A stretch of DNA of 64,000 nucleotides. Source: Clostridium aestuarii. Its GTDB lineage: Bacteria; Bacillota; Clostridia; Clostridiales; Clostridiaceae. Below the pieces are notes generated by a model, which was not told the DNA's origin, ran no database searches, and worked only from the letters and a program-made list of their open reading frames with translations. The translations under genes and the position numbers were made by a program. This document shows positions 56,797 through 64,000 of the stretch, one piece after another (position 1 is the stretch's first letter; each line of letters begins with the position of its first letter). The stretch lies in the NCBI RefSeq assembly GCF_026735135.1, contig NZ_JAPQER010000003.1:124001-188000 (forward strand). Direction: 5' to 3'.

Positions 56797-57360
56797 TTGG
56801 GTAAATTCAAATTTATCAAAACGCCTATAGATGGCTTGTATGTAATAGAGCCTAATGTTTTTGGAGATAACAGAGGTTATTTTATGGAAACTTATAATTA
56901 TAATGATTTTAAAGAAGTAGGTCTTGATATGGTATTTGTTCAAGATAATCAATCAAAGTCTAAAAAAGGAGTACTTAGAGGACTTCATTTTCAAAAGAAA
57001 CATCCACAAGGTAAATTGGTTAGAGTTATAAGCGGAGAAGTTTTTGATGTAGTGGTGGATTTGAGAAAAGGTTCTGAAACTTATGGTGAATGGTATGGAG
57101 TTATTTTAAGTGCAGAAAACAAAAAACAGTTCTATATACCAGAAGGTTTTGCCCATGGATTTTTAGTTTTATCTGATGAAGCTGAGTTTACATATAAGTG
57201 TACGGAGTTTTATCATCCTGAGGATGAAGGTGGGATTAGATGGGATGATGATGAGATTGGGATTGAGTGGCCGGTAGACGGGAATGAAAAATTGATTTTT
57301 TCTAAAAAAGACAAGAAGTGGAAAGTGTTAAAAGAACAGAAAATTGAGTTTGAGATTTAG
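56797..57360 (+). CDS. rfbC: dTDP-4-dehydrorhamnose 3,5-epimerase
   Basis: 187 aa cupin-fold epimerase. FGDNRGYFMETYN near residue 23, VLRGLHFQ with the catalytic His near residue 66, VDLRKGSETYG, and PEGFAHGF. TTG start behind GAGGAAG, 15 bases after rfbB. It completes the dTDP-rhamnose pathway. A hairpin with AGATTGAAA/TTTCAATCT follows at 57366-57408. Confidence 0.93.
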   Translation: MGKFKFIKTPIDGLYVIEPNVFGDNRGYFMETYNYNDFKEVGLDMVFVQDNQSKSKKGVLRGLHFQKKHPQGKLVRVISGEVFDVVVDLRKGSETYGEWYGVILSAENKKQFYIPEGFAHGFLVLSDEAEFTYKCTEFYHPEDEGGIRWDDDEIGIEWPVDGNEKLIFSKKDKKWKVLKEQKIEFEI

Positions 57361-57365
57361 AATTA

Positions 57366-57408
57366 GATTGAAATTAACATTTTAAATAAAAAAATAAGTT
57401 TCAATCTA
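57366..57408 (+). terminator. Hairpin after rfbC
   Basis: AGATTGAAA pairs with TTTCAATCT over a long loop. No T run follows, so it may be only a partial terminator or processing site. Confidence 0.4.
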
Positions 57409-57450
57409 AACAAAACACGAATTCTATCATAAAAAGTATATTGGTGATTT

Positions 57451-57501
57451 ATGGGAAAAAGGCTTATTTCTCCAAAAGTAATTGCCAATAACATGAGGTA
57501 G
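57451..57501 (+). CDS. Possible 16-codon leader peptide
   Basis: ATG at 57451 opens a frame MGKRLISPKVIANNMR ending in TAG at 57499-57501. The stop overlaps the GGAG ribosome site of the HAD gene. Only a weak GGTGATT site precedes it. Low confidence. Confidence 0.25.
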   Translation: MGKRLISPKVIANNMR

Positions 57502-57511
57502 GAGATGAATA

Positions 57512-59560
57512 ATGGATTACAAGAAAGAAATAGAAAAGTTGAAGCAATATATAGATGATTCAGAAATAGTGTCATTTGATATTTTTGATACATTATTATT
57601 AAGAAATGTTGTTAAGCCATCAGATATATTTAAAGTTGTTGAAATAAAATATTTTAATAAATATAAAGAGAAAATTAACTTTTTTAAAATAAGAATATCT
57701 TCAGAAAATATTGCAAGAAAAAGAAGTGAATATGAAGACGTATCATTAGATGATATATATGAAAATATAGAAGAGAAGCTAGGAGATATTGCTAATCATT
57801 TAAAAAAATTAGAAATAGAATGCGAAAAAAATTTTTTAATTCCAAATAGTTGTATGCAAGATGTATATAACTATGCTAAACAAAAGAATAAAAAAGTTAT
57901 TATGATTAGTGATATGTACTTATCTAAGACTATCGTTAAAGAATTATTACAATTAAATGGATATACAGAATATGATGGCTTATATATTTCATCAGAAGTT
58001 AAGAAAACTAAAGCTACAAGAAGTTTATATTCATATATTAGAGAAGAAATGAACATAAGTAAAAATGCTAAATGGATTCATATAGGCGATAATTACCAAT
58101 CAGATATTATAAATGCACAAAAAGAGGGTATAAAAGGAATTTATTATAAAAAACTTATAGAAAGAGAAAATATTCCTAAAATTAATAATTTATCTGATTC
58201 TATAATATATTCTGTACAAATAAATACAAAATATTATAAAAATGATTACAATTATTGGGATTTGTTTGGTGTACAATATGTTTCTTCAATTTATATAGGT
58301 TTAATGTTTGATTTACTAAAATGGCTTAAAGATAAAGATAATATTTATTTCTTGGCAAGAGATGGATATGTACCTTTTAAGTTATATAATAAACTTAAAA
58401 AGCATTACCCTAATTTACCATTAGGGAAGTATTTATATGCATCTAGACGTGCTTATATATATCCTAGCTTAATAGATAAAAAAGATGAAGCTATAGATAT
58501 CCTTACTATATATAATTCGGGTTTTAATCAGAAATTAAATATTAAGGAAATATTTAATAATTTAGGGTTGGATAGTAATAACTACTTAGATATTCTAGGT
58601 AAATATTGTTTAAATAATTTAGAAGAAAGAATAACAGATAAAAATATATATAGAGTAAAAAAAATGTTAGAAGAAATATGGAGTGATATAAATAGGATAT
58701 TAAAAAAAGAGAAGGATATTTTAATAAAATATTTAAACCAAGAGGGTGTAATGGATTATAATACAGTGAATATTTTTGATATAGGTTGGGCTGGTTCAAC
58801 ACATAAAGCTATTGTTAACTTAATAAATAAAAATGTTAATGGATATTATTTTGGGACAATAGAGTCAATAGATAAACAAATAAAAGACAAAGCTTTTGGA
58901 TATGCATTTAATAATGGACATCCTATGAAAAATAGAAATTTTATTATAGACAATGCAATGATATATGAATTCATCTTTACAGCACCTGAAGGATCTTTAA
59001 AAACGTTTAAGCATAATAAATATGGCGCTGTAATTCCTGATTTAGTTGATATACAAAATCAAAGTGTATATAGCTGCATAGAAAAAGTTCAAGATGGTGC
59101 ATATGATGTATTTGAAAAAATATTAAAGTACATAGAGTATTTGGAAATGGAAAGTCCGTCTAAAGAATTCATATTGCATGGTATGGAGAATTTTATAAAT
59201 AAAAAAAATGTATTAGATATGATGCAGTTTGAAAAAATATACAATTCAGTAAGCATTGGAGAATCAAAAGATGTAAAACCATATGTTATTAGATTAGATT
59301 ATAACGAATATTTGAATAATAGGAATTACTATAAACGAAAATCATTATTTAATCTTTGGAGAGGAGCTATTCTTATAGAGGATAATCAAGGAAGATTATT
59401 TAATATGGATGAATTTGATAAACTAAGTGGTTTATCAATTATGTATGAAGTAAAGATAAAGCTAAGCACATTAGTTAATATGTGTAAAAAAGCTATAAAA
59501 GACCCTCAGAAGGCAATAAAAAAAATATTTAATCTAATAAAGTATATATTTATTAGATAG
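57512..59560 (+). CDS. HAD-type hydrolase fused to a polysaccharide-locus domain
   Basis: 682 aa. The N-terminal HAD domain has SFDIFDTLLLR (residues ~21-31), MISDMYLS and WIHIGDNYQSDI, giving all four HAD motifs. The C-terminal ~450 residues (LARDGYVPFKLYNKL, FDIGWAGSTHKAI) form the region typical of large HAD proteins (COG5610) found beside glycan genes. It has no signal peptide or clear membrane helices. Probably a sugar-phosphate or glycan-related phosphatase. The exact step is unknown. AGGAG precedes the ATG. Confidence 0.78.
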   Translation: MDYKKEIEKLKQYIDDSEIVSFDIFDTLLLRNVVKPSDIFKVVEIKYFNKYKEKINFFKIRISSENIARKRSEYEDVSLDDIYENIEEKLGDIANHLKKLEIECEKNFLIPNSCMQDVYNYAKQKNKKVIMISDMYLSKTIVKELLQLNGYTEYDGLYISSEVKKTKATRSLYSYIREEMNISKNAKWIHIGDNYQSDIINAQKEGIKGIYYKKLIERENIPKINNLSDSIIYSVQINTKYYKNDYNYWDLFGVQYVSSIYIGLMFDLLKWLKDKDNIYFLARDGYVPFKLYNKLKKHYPNLPLGKYLYASRRAYIYPSLIDKKDEAIDILTIYNSGFNQKLNIKEIFNNLGLDSNNYLDILGKYCLNNLEERITDKNIYRVKKMLEEIWSDINRILKKEKDILIKYLNQEGVMDYNTVNIFDIGWAGSTHKAIVNLINKNVNGYYFGTIESIDKQIKDKAFGYAFNNGHPMKNRNFIIDNAMIYEFIFTAPEGSLKTFKHNKYGAVIPDLVDIQNQSVYSCIEKVQDGAYDVFEKILKYIEYLEMESPSKEFILHGMENFINKKNVLDMMQFEKIYNSVSIGESKDVKPYVIRLDYNEYLNNRNYYKRKSLFNLWRGAILIEDNQGRLFNMDEFDKLSGLSIMYEVKIKLSTLVNMCKKAIKDPQKAIKKIFNLIKYIFIR

Positions 59561-59755
59561 TATAATAAATATATTTGATTATTAATTACATAAGTTTTGT
59601 ATAAATAAAATTTCAATAGCTTCTATATTATGGTTTCTAAAAAATAAATAATGGATAATAACAAGTATTGAAGTATAATTTTATTATTATAAAAAATTAA
59701 GAAGGATAGGCAATTTAAAAGGTTTCGATGTTATCAAAATTTTTGGAGGTATTTT

Positions 59756-60559
59756 ATGTTTTTAAGTTTTTTTCAATTTTTGAAAGATTTGATTAAAGAT
59801 AGAGAATTTTTATTAAGATTATCAGTAAATGATTTTAAAGCGAAGTATGCAGGTTCTATATTTGGAATCTTATGGGCGTTCATTCAGCCTTTAGTTACAA
59901 TTTTAGTGTTTTGGTTTGTTTTTGAGATGGGATTTAAGTCAGCGCCAGTTGATAATTTTTCATTTATTTTATGGTTTATACCTGCATATATTCCTTGGAT
60001 ATTTTTTAATGACATTCTTATATCCTCAGCCAATTGTTTATATGAATATAATTATTTGGTAAAAAAAGTAAAGTTTAGAGTGAGCATTTTACCAATCATG
60101 AAAATAGTTTCGGCTTTTTTTGTACATATATTTTTCATATTATTTATATATTTTATATTTTTAATTTATGGATATAAAGTAGATATATTCTTTTTTCAAG
60201 CATTTTATTATTCTTTTGCTCTTATTGTATTTTCAATGGGATTATCATGGGCAATATCAGCTCTTTCTGTATTTTTTAAAGATATGGGGCAATTGATATC
60301 GATGTTTTTACAGATTGGTTTTTGGGCAACACCTATTTTTTGGAATGTAGATAAGATGGAACCGTCGGTGGCACAAATATTAAAAATAAATCCTATGTAT
60401 TATATTATCAGGGGTTATAGGGATAGTTTTATTTATAAAATACCATTTTGGCACAGAATAAGTACATCAATTTATTTTTGGATATTAACAGCTACTTTAT
60501 TTATTGTAGGAGCATTGATTTTCAAAAAGTTAAGACCGCATTTAGCAGATGGATTGTAA
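59756..60559 (+). CDS. ABC-2 type polysaccharide exporter permease (Wzm-like)
   Basis: 267 aa with about six membrane helices. The ABC-2 signature lies in NDFKAKYAGSIFGILWAFIQP near the start, and INPMYYIIRGYRDS near the C-terminal third. It forms the channel of an ATP-driven polysaccharide exporter with the next gene (12-base gap). GGAGG precedes the ATG. Confidence 0.9.
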   Translation: MFLSFFQFLKDLIKDREFLLRLSVNDFKAKYAGSIFGILWAFIQPLVTILVFWFVFEMGFKSAPVDNFSFILWFIPAYIPWIFFNDILISSANCLYEYNYLVKKVKFRVSILPIMKIVSAFFVHIFFILFIYFIFLIYGYKVDIFFFQAFYYSFALIVFSMGLSWAISALSVFFKDMGQLISMFLQIGFWATPIFWNVDKMEPSVAQILKINPMYYIIRGYRDSFIYKIPFWHRISTSIYFWILTATLFIVGALIFKKLRPHLADGL

Positions 60560-60571
60560 GGAGTGTAAAAA

Positions 60572-61831
60572 GTGATTGTAATAAATGTAGAACATGTAAA
60601 AAAAATATATCCTTTATATAAAAATAAAAAAGATAGGTTGAAAGAGGCGTTTTCTATATCAGGAAAGAAATATCATAAAGATTTTTATGCTTTAAATGAT
60701 GTAAGTTTTAAAGTGAAAAAAGGTGAGTGCGTTGGAATTATTGGTTTAAATGGTTCTGGAAAGTCTACAATTTTAAAAATTTTGTCGGGAGTATCAACTC
60801 AAACAGAAGGAAAAATAGAGGCAGTTGGAACAGTTTCAGCGTTGCTTGAACTAGGAGCAGGATTTAATCCAGAATATACAGGACTTGAAAATATATATTT
60901 TAATACAATGATAATGGGATTTTCAAAAAAAGAAACTGATGAAAAATTACAAGATATATTAGATTTTGCTGATATTGGAGATTTTATAAATCAACCTGTA
61001 AAAATATATTCATCAGGAATGTTTGTAAGATTAGCATTTGCAATAGCAATAAATGTACATCCAGATATTCTAATTATAGATGAAGCTTTAAGTGTTGGAG
61101 ATGTGTTTTTTCAACAAAAGTGTTATAAAAAAATGAAAGAGCTAGCTGGAAAATCTACTGTATTGATTGTATCTCATGATTTGAATGCGTTGACAAAATT
61201 TTGTAAGCGAATTATTGTTATGAATAAAGGAAATATAGAATTTGATGGTGAACCTAATGAAGCAATCACTGAATATTTTAGAATCAAACAAGGAAGAATA
61301 AATGATGGTATAGCATTAACTTATAGTAAAGAAGATGAAATACTTAATTTAAAAGACTATAAGAGTCCAAAAGAAGATAAATATAGTGGTAATATGGATG
61401 TAATTATTGAAAAATACTTTTATTCCATCAATGGAGAACCTTTTTCAGAAAATTGTAAAAAAGATGATGAAATTAATATTTCAATTATAGTAAATTCAAA
61501 TAAAAATATAGACAACTTAATTGTAGGTTATCAAGTAAGAGATAAATACGGTAATGAAATTTTTGGACAAACATCATTAACATCAGAAGTAGAACAAGTT
61601 CCTTTAAAGGAAGGTAAAAATATTATATCCTTTAAAGTCATATGGCCAGAGATTAGAGAAGGAAATTATTTTATTACTTTAGGTATTGGAGAAGGCATAG
61701 AAGTCTTAAATCAAACAGAACAGTGTTGGATAAATAATGCAATACATTTAGTAGCAAGTACAATGGGAAAAACAATATTTGGTGTCTTTAATAATTCTAT
61801 GCAGGAATATACAGTAGAAACATTAAAGTAA
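60572..61831 (+). CDS. ABC exporter ATPase with C-terminal glycan-binding domain (Wzt-like)
   Basis: 419 aa. GTG start behind AAGGAG. Nucleotide-binding domain: Walker A GLNGSGKST (residues 58-66), signature YSSGM, Walker B ILIIDEALSVGD. Residues ~270-419 form a beta-sandwich domain as in Wzt proteins that recognise the modified non-reducing end of the glycan (SENCKKDDEINISIIV, FKVIWPEIREGNYFITLGIG). The presence of this domain predicts that export depends on a terminal cap, which fits the methyltransferase gene directly downstream. Confidence 0.9.
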   Translation: MIVINVEHVKKIYPLYKNKKDRLKEAFSISGKKYHKDFYALNDVSFKVKKGECVGIIGLNGSGKSTILKILSGVSTQTEGKIEAVGTVSALLELGAGFNPEYTGLENIYFNTMIMGFSKKETDEKLQDILDFADIGDFINQPVKIYSSGMFVRLAFAIAINVHPDILIIDEALSVGDVFFQQKCYKKMKELAGKSTVLIVSHDLNALTKFCKRIIVMNKGNIEFDGEPNEAITEYFRIKQGRINDGIALTYSKEDEILNLKDYKSPKEDKYSGNMDVIIEKYFYSINGEPFSENCKKDDEINISIIVNSNKNIDNLIVGYQVRDKYGNEIFGQTSLTSEVEQVPLKEGKNIISFKVIWPEIREGNYFITLGIGEGIEVLNQTEQCWINNAIHLVASTMGKTIFGVFNNSMQEYTVETLK

Positions 61832-61857
61832 ATGAATAATAAGGAAGGTAATATAAA

Positions 61858-63543
61858 ATGGAAGAGTGGATATATCATAATCCCAAGTTTGAATGTGATA
61901 AAGTAAATTATGAATTGTTAAGATATTCGCCTTGGTCTGGACATAGAAATTTTGCATATGATTTTGTTAGCTTTTTCAAGCCAGAAACTATTGTTGAATT
62001 GGGAAGTCATTATGGATGTTCAGCTTTTGCTTTTACTCAATCAATTAAGGATTTTAATTTAAAAACTCATTTTTATGCCGTTGATACATGGGCAGGAGAT
62101 GATTTTACTAGAAATGACTACGAAAATGATGTATACTCTGTTTTTAAAGAAACCGCAGACAAATTTTACGCTAATCAAAACATTAATATGTTAAGAATGA
62201 CATTTGATAAAGCTCTTTTGAGTTTTGAGGATATGTCAATTGATGTACTTCATATAGATGGTTCTCATCATTATGATGATGTTAAACATGATTTTTATAA
62301 CTGGTTACCGAAGTTAAAAAGTGATGGTATAATTCTTTTACATGATATAAGCGAAGATATTGTCTTGGGTGATATCATGGGTTCAAATAAATTTTGGGAT
62401 GAGATATCTAAAGAGTTTAAAAATACAATAAGGTTCGATTTTAGTTGGGGTTTGGGAGCAATATTTCTTGCAGAAGAAAAGTATATGAGTGCTATAAGTA
62501 AAATTGATTTAGAAAAATATCAAAGACATAATAACGCTTTGTCTGTGGAATATAGAGAGGAATTAAGAAAAAATTATTTTGCTTTAAAAGATAACATAGT
62601 ACATATCAACAGTTTATATGAGCAATTAAAAATTAAAGATTATCATTTAAATAAATATAAGGATGATACTCTTGGTAAGAGCAAATATATAGAAAAATTA
62701 CAAAAACAAGTTGTAGAAAAAGATAAAGTTTTAAATGAGTATAATGAAAATACTCAAGGAAAAGACAAATATATAGAAAAATTACAAAAACAAGTTGTAG
62801 AAAAAGATAAAGTTTTAAATGAGTATAATGAAAATACTCAAGGAAAAGACAAATATATAGAAGAATTAGAAAAACAAGTTGTAGAAAAAGATAAAGTTTT
62901 AAATGAGTATAATGAAAATACTCAAGGAAAAGACAAATATATAGAAAAATTAGAAAAACAAGTTGTAGAAAGAGATAAAGCTTTAAATGAGTATAATGAA
63001 AATACTCAAGGAAAAGACAAATATATAGAAAAATTAGAAAAACAAGTTGTAGAAAGAGATAAAGTTTTAAATGAGTATAATGAAAATACTCAAGGAAAAG
63101 ACAAATATATAGAAGAATTAGAAAAGGAAGCTGTAGAAAGAGATAAAGTATTAAATGAGTATAATGAAAATGTTCAAGGAAAGGACAGATACATAGAAGA
63201 ATTAGAAAAGGAAGCTGTAGAAAGAGATAAAGCATTAAATGAGTATAATGAAAATGTTGAAAGAAAAGAAAGATATATGGAAGAATTAGAAAAGCAAGTT
63301 AAGGAAAGAGATAAAGCTTTAAATGGGTATAATGAAAATGTTCAAGGCAAAGACGAATATATAGAAGAATTAGAAAAGAAAGTTATAGAAAGAGAGAAAG
63401 TTTTAAATAAGTATAACGAAAGCATTCAAAAAAGAGAGATATATATAGAAAATTTAGAAAAACAAGTTAAGGAAAAAGAAAAGTATATTTATGAAATAGA
63501 AGAAAAAATTAGAAAAAGCTTTTTTGGAAAATTTATAAAATAA
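61858..63543 (+). CDS. Methyltransferase with 10 x 28-residue coiled-coil, WbdD-like architecture
   Basis: 561 aa. N-terminal class I SAM methyltransferase (about 1-220): VELGSHYGCSAFAF (motif I, ~41-54), VLHIDGSHHYDDV and DGIILLHDI. Residues 260-539 are ten tandem 28-residue units (KDKVLNEYNENTQG + KDKYIEKLQKQVVE), four heptads each and in register (hydrophobic a/d positions at L5, Y8, I19, L22, V26). The end (RKSFFGKFIK) is basic and aromatic and may bind membrane or a partner. AAGGAAGG precedes the ATG. It could be a capping enzyme whose coil length sets chain length. Function is inferred. Confidence 0.8.
   Translation: MEEWIYHNPKFECDKVNYELLRYSPWSGHRNFAYDFVSFFKPETIVELGSHYGCSAFAFTQSIKDFNLKTHFYAVDTWAGDDFTRNDYENDVYSVFKETADKFYANQNINMLRMTFDKALLSFEDMSIDVLHIDGSHHYDDVKHDFYNWLPKLKSDGIILLHDISEDIVLGDIMGSNKFWDEISKEFKNTIRFDFSWGLGAIFLAEEKYMSAISKIDLEKYQRHNNALSVEYREELRKNYFALKDNIVHINSLYEQLKIKDYHLNKYKDDTLGKSKYIEKLQKQVVEKDKVLNEYNENTQGKDKYIEKLQKQVVEKDKVLNEYNENTQGKDKYIEELEKQVVEKDKVLNEYNENTQGKDKYIEKLEKQVVERDKALNEYNENTQGKDKYIEKLEKQVVERDKVLNEYNENTQGKDKYIEELEKEAVERDKVLNEYNENVQGKDRYIEELEKEAVERDKALNEYNENVERKERYMEELEKQVKERDKALNGYNENVQGKDEYIEELEKKVIEREKVLNKYNESIQKREIYIENLEKQVKEKEKYIYEIEEKIRKSFFGKFIK
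62635..63474 (+). repeat. 84-bp tandem repeat array within the methyltransferase gene
   Basis: Ten in-frame copies. Copies 2-6 are nearly identical at the DNA level (around AATGAAAATACTCAAGGAAA). Copies 7-10 diverge progressively. Changes in copy number by slippage or recombination would keep the frame. Confidence 0.9.
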
Positions 63544-63561
63544 TTAGGAGTGTGGAATTTA

Positions 63562-64000
63562 GTGAATGATGCATTGATCTCTATTATAATACCTGTTTAT
63601 AACACAGAGAAATATTTAAAACGTTGTTTAGATAGTGTTACAAAGCAAAGCTATAAAAATGTTGAAATTATTGTCGTAAATGATTGCTCACCAGGAAATG
63701 CAGAAGAAATTGTAGGTGAGTATATGGAACAAGATAAGAGGATAAAATATGTTACTTATGAAAAAAATAAAGGATTATTTTGTGCAAGATTAAAAGGGGT
63801 AGAAGTTGCTACTGGGGATTATATTGCGTTTATTGATAGTGATGATTATGTAACTATAGATTTTTATCACTGCTTAGTAAATAATGCTGTTAAAAATAAT
63901 TCAGATATTGTAATTGGAAAAACAATTTTTGAGAAAAATGAAAAAGAACGAGAAATTAAAAATTTGCATGATTGTTGCTTTTTATTTGATGAATTAAATG
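63562..64000 (+). CDS. Family 2 glycosyltransferase (3' partial)
   Basis: The first 146 codons are visible; the gene runs off the window. GTG start behind AGGAGTG, 18 bases after the methyltransferase gene. GT-A features: SIIIPVYNTEKYLKRCLDSV (residues 7-26), VVNDCSPG, then AFIDSDDYV with the DxD motif. It adds a sugar, probably within the glycan made by this locus. The acceptor and sugar are unknown. Confidence 0.9.
   Translation, partial: MNDALISIIIPVYNTEKYLKRCLDSVTKQSYKNVEIIVVNDCSPGNAEEIVGEYMEQDKRIKYVTYEKNKGLFCARLKGVEVATGDYIAFIDSDDYVTIDFYHCLVNNAVKNNSDIVIGKTIFEKNEKEREIKNLHDCCFLFDELN

Noticed and set aside
62633-63235. 200-codon open frame on the minus strand
   Set aside because: It lies exactly over the 84-bp coiled-coil repeats. 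Its product is a periodic Leu/Tyr/Phe-rich string forced by the repeat, and it has no ribosome site.
62635-63474. Regular repeats considered as a CRISPR array
   Set aside because: The units are contiguous, in-frame coding repeats with no unique spacers and no cas genes nearby.

Overview
The window comes from a low-GC, strictly anaerobic Firmicute, most likely Clostridium sensu lato. The base composition is strongly AT-rich. Most genes have AGGAGG-type ribosome binding sites, many start at GTG or TTG, and A/U-rich hairpin terminators are common. Gene content fits an anaerobe: [FeFe]-hydrogenase maturases, clostridial 2[4Fe-4S] ferredoxins, Feo iron uptake and a class III fructose-bisphosphatase. 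No rRNA, tRNA, CRISPR array, transposase or phage gene was found. The first and last genes run off the window.

Layout: (1) 1-9.7 kb: a PhoH-like ATPase fragment, two envelope proteins, a site-2 protease, trmB, a GGDEF signalling protein and a TM1266/hydE/hydF operon. (2) 9.9-17 kb: an HD-GYP protein, a zinc-ribbon protein, a cadC/cadA metal-resistance pair with matching operators, a ferredoxin and a phospholipase D-like lipoprotein. (3) 16.8-23.6 kb: an iron regulon. Five to six Fur-box-like sites sit in front of a 42-aa protein plus FeoC-like regulator, a flavodoxin flanked by two DUF3793 proteins, feoA-feoA-feoB, and a DUF2325/HD-GYP pair. (4) 23.8-35 kb: an SDR, an MCP, an HxlR regulator, a cluster of two tandem sensory-type [FeFe]-hydrogenase-like proteins with a [2Fe-2S] protein and a PP2C/SpoIIE phosphatase, LemA/TPM proteins and a third HD-GYP protein. 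(5) 35-46 kb: a GHL10-like secreted protein, fbp, a two-component system, HtrA, DegV and YihY. Between degV and yihY lies a four-helix-bundle (S23/IVP-type) gene enclosed by ~118-bp structured inverted repeats. (6) 46.8-64 kb: two secreted surface proteins, then an O-antigen-ligase-like protein, rfbADBC (dTDP-L-rhamnose), a HAD hydrolase, Wzm/Wzt, a methyltransferase with a 10 x 28-residue coiled coil, and a GT2 glycosyltransferase.

How the genes may work together: region 6 resembles S-layer glycosylation (slg/wsa-type) loci. A rhamnose-containing glycan would be built, capped by methylation, exported by Wzm/Wzt, whose ATPase carries a glycan-binding C-terminal domain, and attached to surface protein by the ligase. 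The capping methyltransferase has the architecture of a WbdD-style molecular ruler, with DNA-level 84-bp tandem repeats that could change ruler length. This is the strongest candidate for a little-described system. The second is the inverted-repeat-bounded S23/IVP element, which fills the space between two convergent genes and has a solo hairpin relative at another convergent junction (37.1 kb). The intergenic DNA also holds several other families of hairpin-rich repeats.
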